This document shows, one piece after another, positions 53,110-62,443 of a DNA stretch of 64,000 nucleotides. The position numbers and the translations under genes were made by a program. The DNA is from an uncultured Clostridia bacterium (GTDB lineage Bacteria; Bacillota; Clostridia; Christensenellales; Borkfalkiaceae), in contig CAUHGY010000001.1 of the NCBI GenBank assembly GCA_959605945.1, positions 4,998 to 68,997 on the forward strand, given 5' to 3'. A model generated the notes under the pieces. It searched no databases and had not been told where the DNA came from. It worked only from the letters and a program-made list of their open reading frames with translations. Every line of letters begins with the position of its first letter. Positions within the stretch are counted from its first letter, which is position 1.

Positions 53110-54303
53110 ATGCAGATTAACGAAAAAATGTACGGCTTGGGCAGTAACCGTTCGGTCATAAGGGAAATCTTCGAATATGGGAAAGAAAGAGCTAAAGTTG
53201 TCGGTAAAGAAAATGTTTTCGATTTTTCTCTTGGGAATCCCAGCGTTGAACCGCCTTTGAAAATCAAAGAAACTATAAGAAATTTGATAGAAACTTCCGA
53301 CAGTACCGCTTTACACGGCTATACTTCGGCGCAGGGCGACTTTACTACAAGAAAAAACATTGCGGATTATATCAATAAAAGATTTTCCACAACACTTACG
53401 GCAGATCATATTTATATTACATGTGGCGCAGCGGCTTCGCTTTCCATTTCTCTTAAAGCTGTTCTGAACAACGGAGATGAATGTATTGTGTTTGCGCCGT
53501 TTTTTACCGAATATAAAATGTTTGTTGACAACGCTGGCGGCAGACTTGTAATTTCAAAACCTCAAAATGATACATTTGAAATAGATCTGGAAGATTTTGC
53601 TGCGAAAATAACCGCTAAAACAAAAGCCGTCATAATCAATTCACCGAACAATCCCAGCGGAGTTGTATATTCTGAGCATACTATCAGACGGATGTGTGAT
53701 ATTCTGCAGGATAAAAGCATTGAATTCGGTACGGACATATTCGTGATTGCAGACGAGCCTTACAGAGAGCTTGTATACGATAACGTGAAAGTGCCGTACC
53801 TTATGAATTATTATAAAAACACGCTTGTGTGTTATTCGTATTCCAAGAGTTTGTCGTTGCCGGGAGAAAGAATAGGTTATATTGCCGTTAATCCGGAAAT
53901 GGAAGATGCTTTGAAGGTTTATCTTGCTGTATGCGGGGCAGGAAGAGCGCTTGGATATGTATGTGCGCCGAGTCTCTTCCAGGCGGTGATCGCACGATGC
54001 GTTGACGTCAGCGTCGATGTTTCCGTTTATAAGGAAAATCGCGATATATTGCTTGACGGGTTGACACGTTTCGGATTTGAGTGCGTGCGTCCTGACGGCG
54101 CGTTTTATCTTTTTGTAAAATCTCCGGCTGCAAGCGCCATGGAATTTTGCGAAAAAGCAAAAAAATACGAAATTCTTTTTGTTCCGTGCGACGATTTCGG
54201 CGTTGAAGGATATGTAAGAATAGCTTATTGTGTAAGTAAAGAAAAAATCGTCAAAGCGTTGCCGAGTTTCAATCTTCTTGCCAAAGAATACGGCTTATGC
54301 TGA
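53110..54303 (+). CDS. PLP-dependent aminotransferase, class I/II
   Basis: A 397-residue fold-type I aminotransferase: FSLGNPSVEPP near 36, INSPNNPSGVVY near 176, IADEPYRELVYD near 213, and the PLP lysine in SYSKSLSLPGERIGY. Not the typical AspB subgroup; GNPS variant and sequence spacing resemble clostridial aminotransferases of broad or aromatic specificity. It ends the PaaK operon, before a strong terminator, and would supply or use the amino acid partner of the ligase pathway. Confidence 0.85.
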   Translation: MQINEKMYGLGSNRSVIREIFEYGKERAKVVGKENVFDFSLGNPSVEPPLKIKETIRNLIETSDSTALHGYTSAQGDFTTRKNIADYINKRFSTTLTADHIYITCGAAASLSISLKAVLNNGDECIVFAPFFTEYKMFVDNAGGRLVISKPQNDTFEIDLEDFAAKITAKTKAVIINSPNNPSGVVYSEHTIRRMCDILQDKSIEFGTDIFVIADEPYRELVYDNVKVPYLMNYYKNTLVCYSYSKSLSLPGERIGYIAVNPEMEDALKVYLAVCGAGRALGYVCAPSLFQAVIARCVDVSVDVSVYKENRDILLDGLTRFGFECVRPDGAFYLFVKSPAASAMEFCEKAKKYEILFVPCDDFGVEGYVRIAYCVSKEKIVKALPSFNLLAKEYGLC

Positions 54304-54320
54304 ATATTTTACTCAATTAG

Positions 54321-54357
54321 AAAGCAGCCCGCAATTTCAGTTGCGGGCTGCTTTGGT
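54321..54357. terminator. Bidirectional terminator between the aminotransferase gene and ppa
   Basis: A perfect 14-bp stem AAAGCAGCCCGCAA (54321-54334) / TTGCGGGCTGCTTT (54341-54354), loop TTTCAG, with A and T runs on either side; serves both converging genes. Confidence 0.92.
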
Positions 54358-54366
54358 TTTGAATAA

Positions 54367-54909
54367 TTATTTTGCGGTAAGTACGTAAAGATTCTTTTTA
54401 TAATTTTCCATCGATTGCTTGATTATTTCTATCGCGCTTTCCTTATCGGATGCCACATCAACGCTTGTATTCATATCTTCGAGCTGCTTATATACGGAAA
54501 AGAAATGCCGCATTTCATCAAAAACATGTTTAGGCAGATCGTGAATGCTTTTATACGTATTATAATTAGGGTCGGCAAAAGGAATGGCTATAATTTTTTC
54601 ATCAACAGAACCGTTGTCCTCCATAACTATAACGCCGATAGGGTAACATTTGACCAGGCTCATGGGTATAAGACTTTCGGAACATAAAATCAGAACGTCA
54701 AGCGGATCGTTGTCTGCCGCAAGCGTGTGCGGAATAAAACCGTAATTTGCAGGATAATGAGTGGAAGTATAAAGAATTCTGTCAAGACGCAATAATCCTG
54801 TTTTTTTGTCCATTTCATATTTTTGTTTCGAGCCTTTACTGATTTCTACCACGGCAATAAATTCGTCGGGAGTAATTCTTTTGCTTTCAATGTCATGCCA
54901 AATATTCAT
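54367..54909 (-). CDS. ppa: Inorganic pyrophosphatase (family I)
   Basis: Soluble pyrophosphatase of 180 residues hydrolysing PPi, the by-product of the many AMP-forming ligases here and of HisG/HisE. Family I features: EISKGSKQKYE, LRLDRILYTSTHYPANYGFIPHT, and the metal-binding DNDPLDVLIL. The start at 54909 (MNIWHDIES) has a GGAGAAAATT site; the longer frame to 54948 adds residues upstream of that site. It is a minus-strand single gene. Confidence 0.92.
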   Translation of the reverse strand: MNIWHDIESKRITPDEFIAVVEISKGSKQKYEMDKKTGLLRLDRILYTSTHYPANYGFIPHTLAADNDPLDVLILCSESLIPMSLVKCYPIGVIVMEDNGSVDEKIIAIPFADPNYNTYKSIHDLPKHVFDEMRHFFSVYKQLEDMNTSVDVASDKESAIEIIKQSMENYKKNLYVLTAK

Positions 54910-54938
54910 AAATTTTCTCCATTTATTCTCTGTTTTAT

Positions 54939-54967
54939 ATTTTATCATAAACTTAAGTTTATAACAA
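54939..54967 (-). promoter_or_regulatory. Promoter of ppa with a 16-bp palindrome in the spacer
   Basis: On the minus strand TTGTTA (54967-54962), a 17-base spacer and TAAAAT (54944-54939). The spacer contains most of the perfect palindrome ATAAACTTAAGTTTAT (54947-54962), a possible repressor site. Confidence 0.6.
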
Positions 54968-55036
54968 GCCTTTTGTGCAATAAAACATTTAAAAAATGCA
55001 AATGATTAAAAAAGAAAAGGATTATCGTTAACATCG

Positions 55037-55065
55037 TTGCCATTTTTGTAAATATTTGATATAAT
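55037..55065 (+). promoter_or_regulatory. Promoter of the phosphopantetheinyl transferase gene
   Basis: TTGCCA (55037-55042), 17-base spacer, TATAAT (55060-55065). The ATG at 55072 lies at the predicted transcription start, so the transcript may be leaderless. Confidence 0.7.
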
Positions 55066-55071
55066 GTTTCA

Positions 55072-55641
55072 ATGCTTAAAGTTTTTTGGTGCGACGTTTC
55101 CGAAGCCGATTATTGCAATTATAAAGACGTGCAGTGTCTTGTAAGAAAAAAATACATAAACAGCATCCGCGATCCCAAACGGAAAAAACAAAGTTTTTTT
55201 GTTTGGAAACTGCTTGAATATGTTTCAAAAAAACAGTTCGGCTGTGATAAAATAGACGGCGAGGCCGAACAGAACGGAAAATGGCGCATTAAAGGCGTCG
55301 ATTTCAAATTTTCACTTTCCCACTCAGATAATATAGTTGCGGTAGCCGTATCGGATGCTTCGGTAGGAGTTGACGTTGAAAAATATTCTGATACAATTAT
55401 GAAAGTCAGAAAATTTTTATTAAAAAACGGGGAAAAAGACTGTTGCTGCGACACGGAAAAACTTATTTTATTGTGGACTGAACGTGAAAGTTTTTTTAAA
55501 TGCAGCAAAAACAATGTCTGTGAAAATTTATATTTTTCAAATAAAAATATTACAGACCGACACGGAAACAATTATTGTTGCGGAGTATGCGGAAAAGAGC
55601 ATTGTACAGAGTTTTACGAAATTCTAAGCAGGGAACTATAA
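55072..55641 (+). CDS. 4'-phosphopantetheinyl transferase (Sfp family)
   Basis: It transfers phosphopantetheine from CoA to a Ser of a carrier protein. The 189 residues contain FSLSHSDNIVAVAVSDASVGVDVEKY (about 85-110, magnesium Asp/Glu) and WTERESFFK near 144, the WxxKEA-type motif with Arg for Lys. It is Sfp-like rather than AcpS-like. No ribosome site precedes the ATG, which sits right at the promoter's expected start site. Many Cys in the C-terminal third are unusual. No NRPS or PKS cluster is nearby; the partner carrier protein is unknown. Confidence 0.8.
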   Translation: MLKVFWCDVSEADYCNYKDVQCLVRKKYINSIRDPKRKKQSFFVWKLLEYVSKKQFGCDKIDGEAEQNGKWRIKGVDFKFSLSHSDNIVAVAVSDASVGVDVEKYSDTIMKVRKFLLKNGEKDCCCDTEKLILLWTERESFFKCSKNNVCENLYFSNKNITDRHGNNYCCGVCGKEHCTEFYEILSREL

Positions 55642-56808
55642 ATGTATACGGTTATATTAAAGAAAAACGAAGAAAAAAGAGTGCTTGACGGTTATCCGTG
55701 GATCTATGCCAATGAAGTAAGCAGGACCGAAGGAAAAGATAAGCAGGGCAGCGTTGCCAGAGTGTTATCTTATGACGGAAAGTTTGTGGGGCTTGGATAT
55801 ATAAATCATCTTTCTAAAATATTTGTAAGGATGTTGTCTTTTAAAGAAGAGCCCATAGACAGAAATTTTTATTTCAACAGAATAAAAAACGCCAACCGGC
55901 AAAGGCTTGAATTGGGTTATTGCAACAATTACCGTGCGGTGTTCGGTGAGTCGGATAAACTTCCGGGCCTGATTGTAGATAAGTACGGCGATTATTTATC
56001 TGTTCAGTTTTTATCTTTGGGAATGGAAGTGATAAAAAAGGAAATTATCGGAATTTTAGTAGAAATTTTCTCGCCGAAAGGTATATATGAACGCAGCGAT
56101 GTATCCGTACGTCTCAAAGAAGGACTGAAAGAAACAAAAGGCAGTCTGTACGGGGGAGATTTCGACACCGTGGTAGATATAGAAGAAAACGGCATAAAAA
56201 TGAAGGTCGATTTAAAGGAAGGCCAGAAAACAGGGTACTTTCTCGACCAGAAAGAAAACAGAGATAATATTAAATATTATGTCAAAGGAAAAAGCGTTCT
56301 TGATTGTTTTTGCAACAACGGAGGTTTCTCTCTATGTGCCTGCAAATACGGCGCAACTGATGTTATTGCAGTTGATATCAGCCAAACCGCACTTGATTAT
56401 GTCAGACATAATGCTATCCTTAATGGTTATCGAATTGCTTGTGTTAAAGCCGATGTCTTCGAGTTGTTGAGACAGTACAGGAAAGAAGGCAAAAAATTCG
56501 GGGTAGTCATACTTGATCCGCCGGCATTTACTAAATCTGCAGATACGGTTAAACAAGCTGTTAAAGGGTATAAAGATATAAATATATGCGGATTAAAGCT
56601 TGTGGAAAAGGGCGGATATCTGATAACTTGCAGTTGTTCTCAGCATCTTACCGTTCCGAACTTTTTGGATATGATTTCAAAAAGTGTTGCGGAAAGCGGC
56701 GTTCAGGCTAAGCTTTTGGAATTTCGCACTCAAAGCAAAGACCATGCCGCTCTTATCGGTACGGAGCAAAGTTTATATTTAAAAGCAGCAGTGTTGAAAG
56801 TTTTGTAA
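55642..56808 (+). CDS. rlmI: RlmI-like 23S rRNA (cytosine-C5)-methyltransferase
   Basis: A 388-residue SAM-dependent rRNA methyltransferase. N-terminal PUA domain (about 1-75; VLDGYPWIYANEV), then the EEHD-type linker with FGESDKLPGLIVDKYGDY, and the catalytic Rossmann domain with FLDQKENRDNIK, VLDCFCNNGGFSL, VILDPPAFTKS and TCSCSQHL. In E. coli the homologue modifies C1962 of 23S rRNA. Start codon follows the previous stop directly. Confidence 0.88.
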   Translation: MYTVILKKNEEKRVLDGYPWIYANEVSRTEGKDKQGSVARVLSYDGKFVGLGYINHLSKIFVRMLSFKEEPIDRNFYFNRIKNANRQRLELGYCNNYRAVFGESDKLPGLIVDKYGDYLSVQFLSLGMEVIKKEIIGILVEIFSPKGIYERSDVSVRLKEGLKETKGSLYGGDFDTVVDIEENGIKMKVDLKEGQKTGYFLDQKENRDNIKYYVKGKSVLDCFCNNGGFSLCACKYGATDVIAVDISQTALDYVRHNAILNGYRIACVKADVFELLRQYRKEGKKFGVVILDPPAFTKSADTVKQAVKGYKDINICGLKLVEKGGYLITCSCSQHLTVPNFLDMISKSVAESGVQAKLLEFRTQSKDHAALIGTEQSLYLKAAVLKVL

Positions 56809-56837
56809 AAACAAAGTAATTTTAAGGAGATATAAGA

Positions 56838-57656
56838 ATGAGCGAATGCACGCATGATTGTTCGAATTGTGCTGAAAAATGTTCGGAAAACACAGATTTC
56901 AGAGAAAAACTTAACGAACTTTCCAAAGTTAAAAAAGTTATCGGCGTTGTCAGCGGGAAAGGCGGTGTAGGTAAGTCGCTTGTTACAGCCATGCTCGCCG
57001 TTTTAAAAAGGCGGGAAGGCTATAAGACTGCTATACTTGATGCCGATATAACAGGCCCTTCCATTCCAAAAATGTTCGGAATAACGGAAAAAGCCCAGGT
57101 TATGGACGAAAAATATATTCTTCCGGCAATGAGCAAAACGGGGATTTCAGTGATGTCGGTCAATCTTTTACTTGCGTCCGACGACGATCCCGTTATATGG
57201 CGAGGTCCTGTAATTGCAGGAACCGTAAAACAGTTTTGGACGGATGTGGTATGGAATGATGTCGATTATATGTTTGTAGATATGCCTCCGGGAACCGGCG
57301 ATGTTCCGCTTACGGTATTTCAATCATTGCCGGTGGACGGAATAATTGTGGTTACATCACCGCAGCAGCTTGTATCCATGATAGTCAAAAAAGCAGTTAA
57401 AATGGCTGAAATGATGAATATTCCGGTTTTGGGCATTGTTGAAAATATGTCTTACTACGAATGTCCTAATTGCAAAGAAAAAATAAAGGTGTTCGGTGAA
57501 AGTCACATAGAGGAGATTGCCGGGAGATTCGGAATTGACGTTGTTTGCAAAATACCTATTAATACCGAGTTCTCCGCACAGAGCGATAAGGGTCTCATCG
57601 AACTTTTCGAAGGTGAATTTTTGAAAGCGCTGTGCGAAAAAATTGATAAAATTTAA
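56838..57656 (+). CDS. Mrp/NBP35-type iron-sulfur carrier ATPase
   Basis: A 272-residue deviant P-loop ATPase of the Mrp/ApbC family. N-terminal Cys cluster CTHDCSNCAEKC (about 4-15) like that of NBP35, Walker A SGKGGVGKSLVT near 40-51, DADITGPSIPKMFG near 75, DMPPGTGDVPLT near 155, and CPNCKEK near 212. It carries [4Fe-4S] clusters to apo-proteins. The ribosome site is AAGGAGA. Confidence 0.9.
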   Translation: MSECTHDCSNCAEKCSENTDFREKLNELSKVKKVIGVVSGKGGVGKSLVTAMLAVLKRREGYKTAILDADITGPSIPKMFGITEKAQVMDEKYILPAMSKTGISVMSVNLLLASDDDPVIWRGPVIAGTVKQFWTDVVWNDVDYMFVDMPPGTGDVPLTVFQSLPVDGIIVVTSPQQLVSMIVKKAVKMAEMMNIPVLGIVENMSYYECPNCKEKIKVFGESHIEEIAGRFGIDVVCKIPINTEFSAQSDKGLIELFEGEFLKALCEKIDKI

Positions 57657-57681
57657 ACAGTCGGCAAAATTTTTTTTGAAA

Positions 57682-57710
57682 AACCGCGCCTGTATATTAC
57701 AGGTGCGGTT
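57682..57710 (+). terminator. Terminator after the Mrp gene
   Basis: A 13-bp stem with one G-T pair, AACCGCGCCTGTA/TACAGGTGCGGTT, followed by AAATTTTTAA; the T tract is broken so it may be moderate in strength. Confidence 0.65.
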
Positions 57711-57832
57711 AAATTTTTAATTTAATAGATAAAATTGAAATTATATTTTATCTTAAAATTATATAATTTTACATATAAAAATTCCAATTTAATCTGTTTT
57801 ACATATATTGCGCGATAAAATTTTAAAAGCTA

Positions 57833-57861
57833 TTGACTAACTTGTTTTTTTATTATATTAT
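57833..57861 (+). promoter_or_regulatory. Promoter of the glycosidase operon
   Basis: TTGACT (57833-57838), 17-base spacer, TATTAT (57856-57861), 35 bases before the GH20 start; the 170 bases upstream are very AT-rich. Confidence 0.65.
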
Positions 57862-57896
57862 TTCTTATAAATAATTCTTATTTGCAAGGAGCAATT

Positions 57897-59792
57897 ATGG
57901 AATTTAAATTTAATGTCGATGAAGAATTGAAAGCGGGGCTTGAGGAACTTAAAAAATTCTATGATATAAAAGAATGTGCAGACGGTTTAAAATTAACCGC
58001 TGAAAGGCGCCCCGGCGGTTTTGAAGTAATCGGTTCGGAAAATGAGATAAAAATATTTTATTCCGACGTATCGAAATTCTTTTATGCTTTTTCGTTTTGC
58101 ATGGAAAATTACGGAAAAAATTTTCATATAAAGCGTAATTGTGATATTGAAAGGATGGGAATTATGCGTGATTGCGCAAGAAACGCAATACTTTCGGTGC
58201 AGGGCGGGAAAAAAATGATTTTGTATATGGTGCTTTTGGGCTATAACTATCTTCAGCTTTACATGGAAGATTTAATGGAGATAGAAAGTTTGCCGTATTT
58301 GGGACACAATCGCGGCAGATATTCCAAAGCAGAAATAAAGGAACTCGATGCCTATGCAAAAATGTTCGGCGTGGAATTGATGCCTTGTATACAGGCACTT
58401 GCACATCTTCCGCATTTATTCAGACACGACTGTTTTCTGCCTATAAAAGACATTGACGACATACTTCTTGTCGACGAAGAAAAAACTTATGATTTTCTCG
58501 ATAAAGTAATTTGTTTTTTGTCGGAATGTTTTTCGTCACGCAGAGTAAATTTGTGTATGGACGAAGCGCATAATATGGGGTTGGGCAAATATCTCGTCAA
58601 ACACGGATTCCAACCTGACCGCGGTAAAATTTTTATGCGACACCTGGGAAGAGTTATAGATATATGCAGAAAATATGGATTTGAACCGTCGATTTTCAGC
58701 GATATGATATTCCGCGTCGGACTGGACATAAGGGAAGTGCACAGCTATGTCGGCATGGAAGGGAAATATTTCAGCAAGGAGTTTAAAGAGAATTTTCCGA
58801 AAGACGTACAGCTGATTTTTTGGGATTATTATCATGACGATACGGATTTTTACGATTCGGTCTTTAAGAAACATTACGAGCTTACCGACAATGTTTGTTT
58901 CGGCGGAGGAGCCTGGACGTGGATAGGCTTTGTACCGTCTTCTTCACGAGCTAAAAGAACGCTTACTCCGGCAATAGAGAGTTTTAAAAAATACGGTTGT
59001 AAAGATTTCCTTATGACCGTATGGGGCGACGGCGGAGCGGAAGCATCTCCTTTTTCGATTATGAGCACGCTTTTATGGGCGGCAGAAAAACTTTATGCGG
59101 GCAACTGTGATGTTGACGCGCTTAATAAAAGATCCGAGATTTTGTTCGGGAACACGTACGAAGAATTAAAAAATATAGAAAACGCAAATAAAATGTCGGA
59201 AAACAGCATTGAAGCGGGATTGGATAACGGAGGCGTGACCATAAATCCGACCAAATATGCGCTCTATAATGATCCGCTGATCGGCGTTCTTGACAGTCAC
59301 ATGTATAGCGAAATGAAAGATTATTTCAAAAGAAATTCCAAAGAAATGAAAAGATATGCAAACAAAAACGGAAAATTTGCTTATTTATTCGAAACTCTTC
59401 ATAAATTGGCAGAGTGTCTTATCGTTAAAGCAACTTTGGGGCTCGATATTAAAAAAGCTTATGATGAAAAAGACTTTTCGGCACTAAGAAATATAGCAGA
59501 GAAAAGAATACCGCTTTGTATGGAAAAAACAGAAACTTTTTATCAGGCATACAGAAAACAATATCTTGCAGACAATAAAAGCTTCGGTTTTGAAGTTTTC
59601 GATATCCGAATAGGCGGCTTGCTGTTCAGGCTTAAAGATTGCGCGAGAATTATAAACGAATATCTTGATAAAAAAATTCCTTCGATAGAAGAACTTGAAA
59701 GAAAACGCATTCCGGTTTGTACTTTTATGAAGGAAAAAGAGGATATTTGCTTTAATGATTTCAGCTGGGGAATGTCAGGTTCTTTTATTTGA
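57897..59792 (+). CDS. GH20 exo-beta-N-acetylhexosaminidase, GcnA-like
   Basis: A 631-residue glycoside hydrolase. The central barrel shows GH20 features: GYNYLQLYMEDLMEIE, NRGRYSKAEIKELDAYAKMFGVELMPCIQALAHL, and the catalytic acid pair Asp222-Glu223 in LCMDEAH, then WGDGGAEAS. Length and pattern match GcnA-type cytoplasmic enzymes of Gram-positives that remove terminal GlcNAc or GalNAc from oligosaccharides. No signal peptide, so the substrate is probably imported. ATG 57897 is chosen for AAGGAG about 6 bases upstream over TTG at 57882. Confidence 0.85.
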   Translation: MEFKFNVDEELKAGLEELKKFYDIKECADGLKLTAERRPGGFEVIGSENEIKIFYSDVSKFFYAFSFCMENYGKNFHIKRNCDIERMGIMRDCARNAILSVQGGKKMILYMVLLGYNYLQLYMEDLMEIESLPYLGHNRGRYSKAEIKELDAYAKMFGVELMPCIQALAHLPHLFRHDCFLPIKDIDDILLVDEEKTYDFLDKVICFLSECFSSRRVNLCMDEAHNMGLGKYLVKHGFQPDRGKIFMRHLGRVIDICRKYGFEPSIFSDMIFRVGLDIREVHSYVGMEGKYFSKEFKENFPKDVQLIFWDYYHDDTDFYDSVFKKHYELTDNVCFGGGAWTWIGFVPSSSRAKRTLTPAIESFKKYGCKDFLMTVWGDGGAEASPFSIMSTLLWAAEKLYAGNCDVDALNKRSEILFGNTYEELKNIENANKMSENSIEAGLDNGGVTINPTKYALYNDPLIGVLDSHMYSEMKDYFKRNSKEMKRYANKNGKFAYLFETLHKLAECLIVKATLGLDIKKAYDEKDFSALRNIAEKRIPLCMEKTETFYQAYRKQYLADNKSFGFEVFDIRIGGLLFRLKDCARIINEYLDKKIPSIEELERKRIPVCTFMKEKEDICFNDFSWGMSGSFI

Positions 59793-59825
59793 CGATATAA
59801 ATTATAAAAAGAGAAAATTATAAAA

Positions 59826-62378
59826 ATGCAAAGAGATAATCATAAAGATTTTAAACCGATCCCATTTTATTTTATTAACGATACTTTGGAAAAAGAGGAA
59901 ATAGACCGCCAGCTTAAACTGATGAAAGAGAGCGGCGTAGGAGGTTTTTTCATTCATTCGCGGTGCGGATTGACCGAATATGGATACGGCAATAAAAGAT
60001 GGTTCGAAGATATAGATTATATATGTTCGAAAGCCGCAGATATGGGATTAACGCCTTATCTTTACGACGAGGATGCATATCCCAGCGGCAATACCGGCGG
60101 TTTTATCGCTATGACGCATCCCGAATATGTTGCTCAGGAACTAAAAATAGAAAAATTAGAACAAACAAACGGCTGTGTGAAAAAAATACTTCCGGCTTGC
60201 AAGCCTTTGCGCGCTTATCTTGTAGAAAAAAACGGACAAGTTACCGATATAACAGATAATTTCGGCATAATAAGACGGAAATGGTACGGTAAAGAAATGC
60301 CGTCCGATTTCTATGAAGGTCAAAAAAACTTTGACATGAAACGTTCTGCCACCTTTTTCCCTGAAATAGTTTTTGCCGTAGATAATATCCCTCGGGGCGC
60401 CGAGATTTATATCGCATATACTATAAGACTTTATGTCATTAACAGATTCGGCAGCATGGTCGACAATCTTAACAAGGATTGCATTGATTTATTTAAAAAT
60501 TATGCGTATAAATCTTATTTTGATAAGCTGTCCGCAAAATCTTTGTCGGCAATAAAGGGCATTTTTACCGACGAGCCGCAAGCGGGCGGTATGCTTCCCT
60601 GGACAGACGCTATAGAAAAAGTTTTCAGAGACAAAAAAGGATATGATCTTGCCGAACATTATTTTCGTCTGATGACCGAAGGAGAATTTTCCGATAAATT
60701 GCGCAAAGATTACTGGCAGATAACATCCGAAATGTTTAACGAAAACTATGTGAAAAATCTTCAATCATTTTGTCATGAAAAAGGCATAGCGTTTACAGGA
60801 CATTTAGAATGCGAAGAATCGCCGTATTATCAGGCGCTAAAAGGGGTGAACGTATATGAAAGCCTGTGGAACTTCGATATTCCTGGGTGCGATCTCGTTT
60901 TCAGCAAAGTAGGAACTGCTGAAAAAGCCGGGCTTATTTTCGGTTTTAAACTTGTTTCTTCGGTTATGCATCAAAGGGGGTTGAATAAGAGTCTTTGCGA
61001 GATGTTTGCGGTTAATCCTTTCAATTTCGGTATTGACGGAATGAAAAAAGTTTTAAATTGGGCATATGTTATGGATATAATTCTGTGTGTGCCGCATGCG
61101 TTTTTTTACGGATATTCGGGAATGCGCAAATATGACGCGGGGAAATCTTTTTTCTTTCAGGACCCTGAGTTCGCAAGATTTAAAGAATTTTCGGATTATG
61201 CGGCAAATGTCGGGAAAATTCTATCTGAAAGCGAGCCTTTTTGCGATACATTGCTAATTTATCCTAATTGGGAATTTGCTGCTGTCGCTCCGATTGACGA
61301 GAAGCGCGCCGGGTGGCTTGAAAATCTTCTTTTTGAAACAGTGGGCACACTCATTAAAAATCATATCGAATTTGATATAACCGACTGTAATTACATAGAT
61401 AGGTTTGTTACCGGTGAAAATTTAACGGTGGGGAAAAGAAGTTATAAAAATGTGGTTTATGTATCGTTGGGTTCGAAAGTAATGCTTCCGCTCAAAGACA
61501 AATTAACTTCAATAAACGCAAATTTTTACGACGCCTCCGAAAGAGATTGGGTAAGCAGAATAAAAAAACATTGTATTTTTACCGACATTATTGCAGTCAG
61601 AGGAGATGCCGAAAAAATTATTTCTCTGAACAAAAAAACCAAGACCGGCAATTACATATTTTTATATAATTGCGATAAAAGCTGCTGTGTATTAAAATTA
61701 ACTGTTAATCGTAAATTTGCTTTTGTTTATAATGCAAATTTAAATACTTTTATGTCTGCCATAATCAATGACGGAACTGTGTGTGTAAGCGTAAAAGGAT
61801 GGGATATGGCGATAGTTTACGAAAATGACGAGGCTGTTAAGTCTTCTTGCGAATACGGAATCGAAATTAGCAAAGATACAAAGTTTGAGTTCGATGAGAA
61901 TCCGCAATTTACTTATATGCCGCCTGTATCAGTAAAATCCGTAATTAATAATTATGACGTAAAAATTTTAAAAGACGGACAGGAGAACTTATATAAAAAC
62001 ATAAAATTTACGTTCTTGCGCGATTTTTACGGAACAGATGTGAAAAAACTTTATGAAAACTCGTTTCATCCGGTTTACGACGGCTCGTTGGCTCCGAAAA
62101 ACAATTATCCGGTAAAAGCAGTTTTTAAGACAAAATTTACTTGTGTCGGGGCCAAAGAAATGCTGTTCGAAAAAGAAACTTTTGTTGGAGAAAACGAAAT
62201 ATATCTGAACGGTAAAATAATTACACCGGAAATTATAAATAATCGTATTATTTACGACAAAAATAATCTTGTTGCCGATATAGAAAATATAGCGACGGAC
62301 GGTGAAAATACATTGGAAGTAATTTTTCCGAAAGCATATCAGGACGATGGCATAAATAGCGAAATATACATTATTTAA
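59826..62378 (+). CDS. GH106-like glycosidase (alpha-L-rhamnosidase superfamily)
   Basis: An 850-residue protein with a GH106-type start: PFYFINDTLEKEEIDRQLKLMKESGVGGFFIHSRCGL, LYDEDAYPSGNTGG near 82, IFTDEPQ near 248 and TGHLECEESP near 325. The C-terminal part (about 530-850) looks like beta-sandwich accessory domains. No signal peptide or anchor. It follows the GH20 gene by 33 bases in the same operon. Alpha-rhamnosidase is the family's known activity, but distant members are uncharacterised, so the sugar is uncertain. Confidence 0.7.
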   Translation: MQRDNHKDFKPIPFYFINDTLEKEEIDRQLKLMKESGVGGFFIHSRCGLTEYGYGNKRWFEDIDYICSKAADMGLTPYLYDEDAYPSGNTGGFIAMTHPEYVAQELKIEKLEQTNGCVKKILPACKPLRAYLVEKNGQVTDITDNFGIIRRKWYGKEMPSDFYEGQKNFDMKRSATFFPEIVFAVDNIPRGAEIYIAYTIRLYVINRFGSMVDNLNKDCIDLFKNYAYKSYFDKLSAKSLSAIKGIFTDEPQAGGMLPWTDAIEKVFRDKKGYDLAEHYFRLMTEGEFSDKLRKDYWQITSEMFNENYVKNLQSFCHEKGIAFTGHLECEESPYYQALKGVNVYESLWNFDIPGCDLVFSKVGTAEKAGLIFGFKLVSSVMHQRGLNKSLCEMFAVNPFNFGIDGMKKVLNWAYVMDIILCVPHAFFYGYSGMRKYDAGKSFFFQDPEFARFKEFSDYAANVGKILSESEPFCDTLLIYPNWEFAAVAPIDEKRAGWLENLLFETVGTLIKNHIEFDITDCNYIDRFVTGENLTVGKRSYKNVVYVSLGSKVMLPLKDKLTSINANFYDASERDWVSRIKKHCIFTDIIAVRGDAEKIISLNKKTKTGNYIFLYNCDKSCCVLKLTVNRKFAFVYNANLNTFMSAIINDGTVCVSVKGWDMAIVYENDEAVKSSCEYGIEISKDTKFEFDENPQFTYMPPVSVKSVINNYDVKILKDGQENLYKNIKFTFLRDFYGTDVKKLYENSFHPVYDGSLAPKNNYPVKAVFKTKFTCVGAKEMLFEKETFVGENEIYLNGKIITPEIINNRIIYDKNNLVADIENIATDGENTLEVIFPKAYQDDGINSEIYII

Positions 62379-62443
62379 ACACTTGTTATCAAACGAATAA
62401 TTAAAATAAAATTGCAGAAAATATTTTCATACGGAGGATAATT

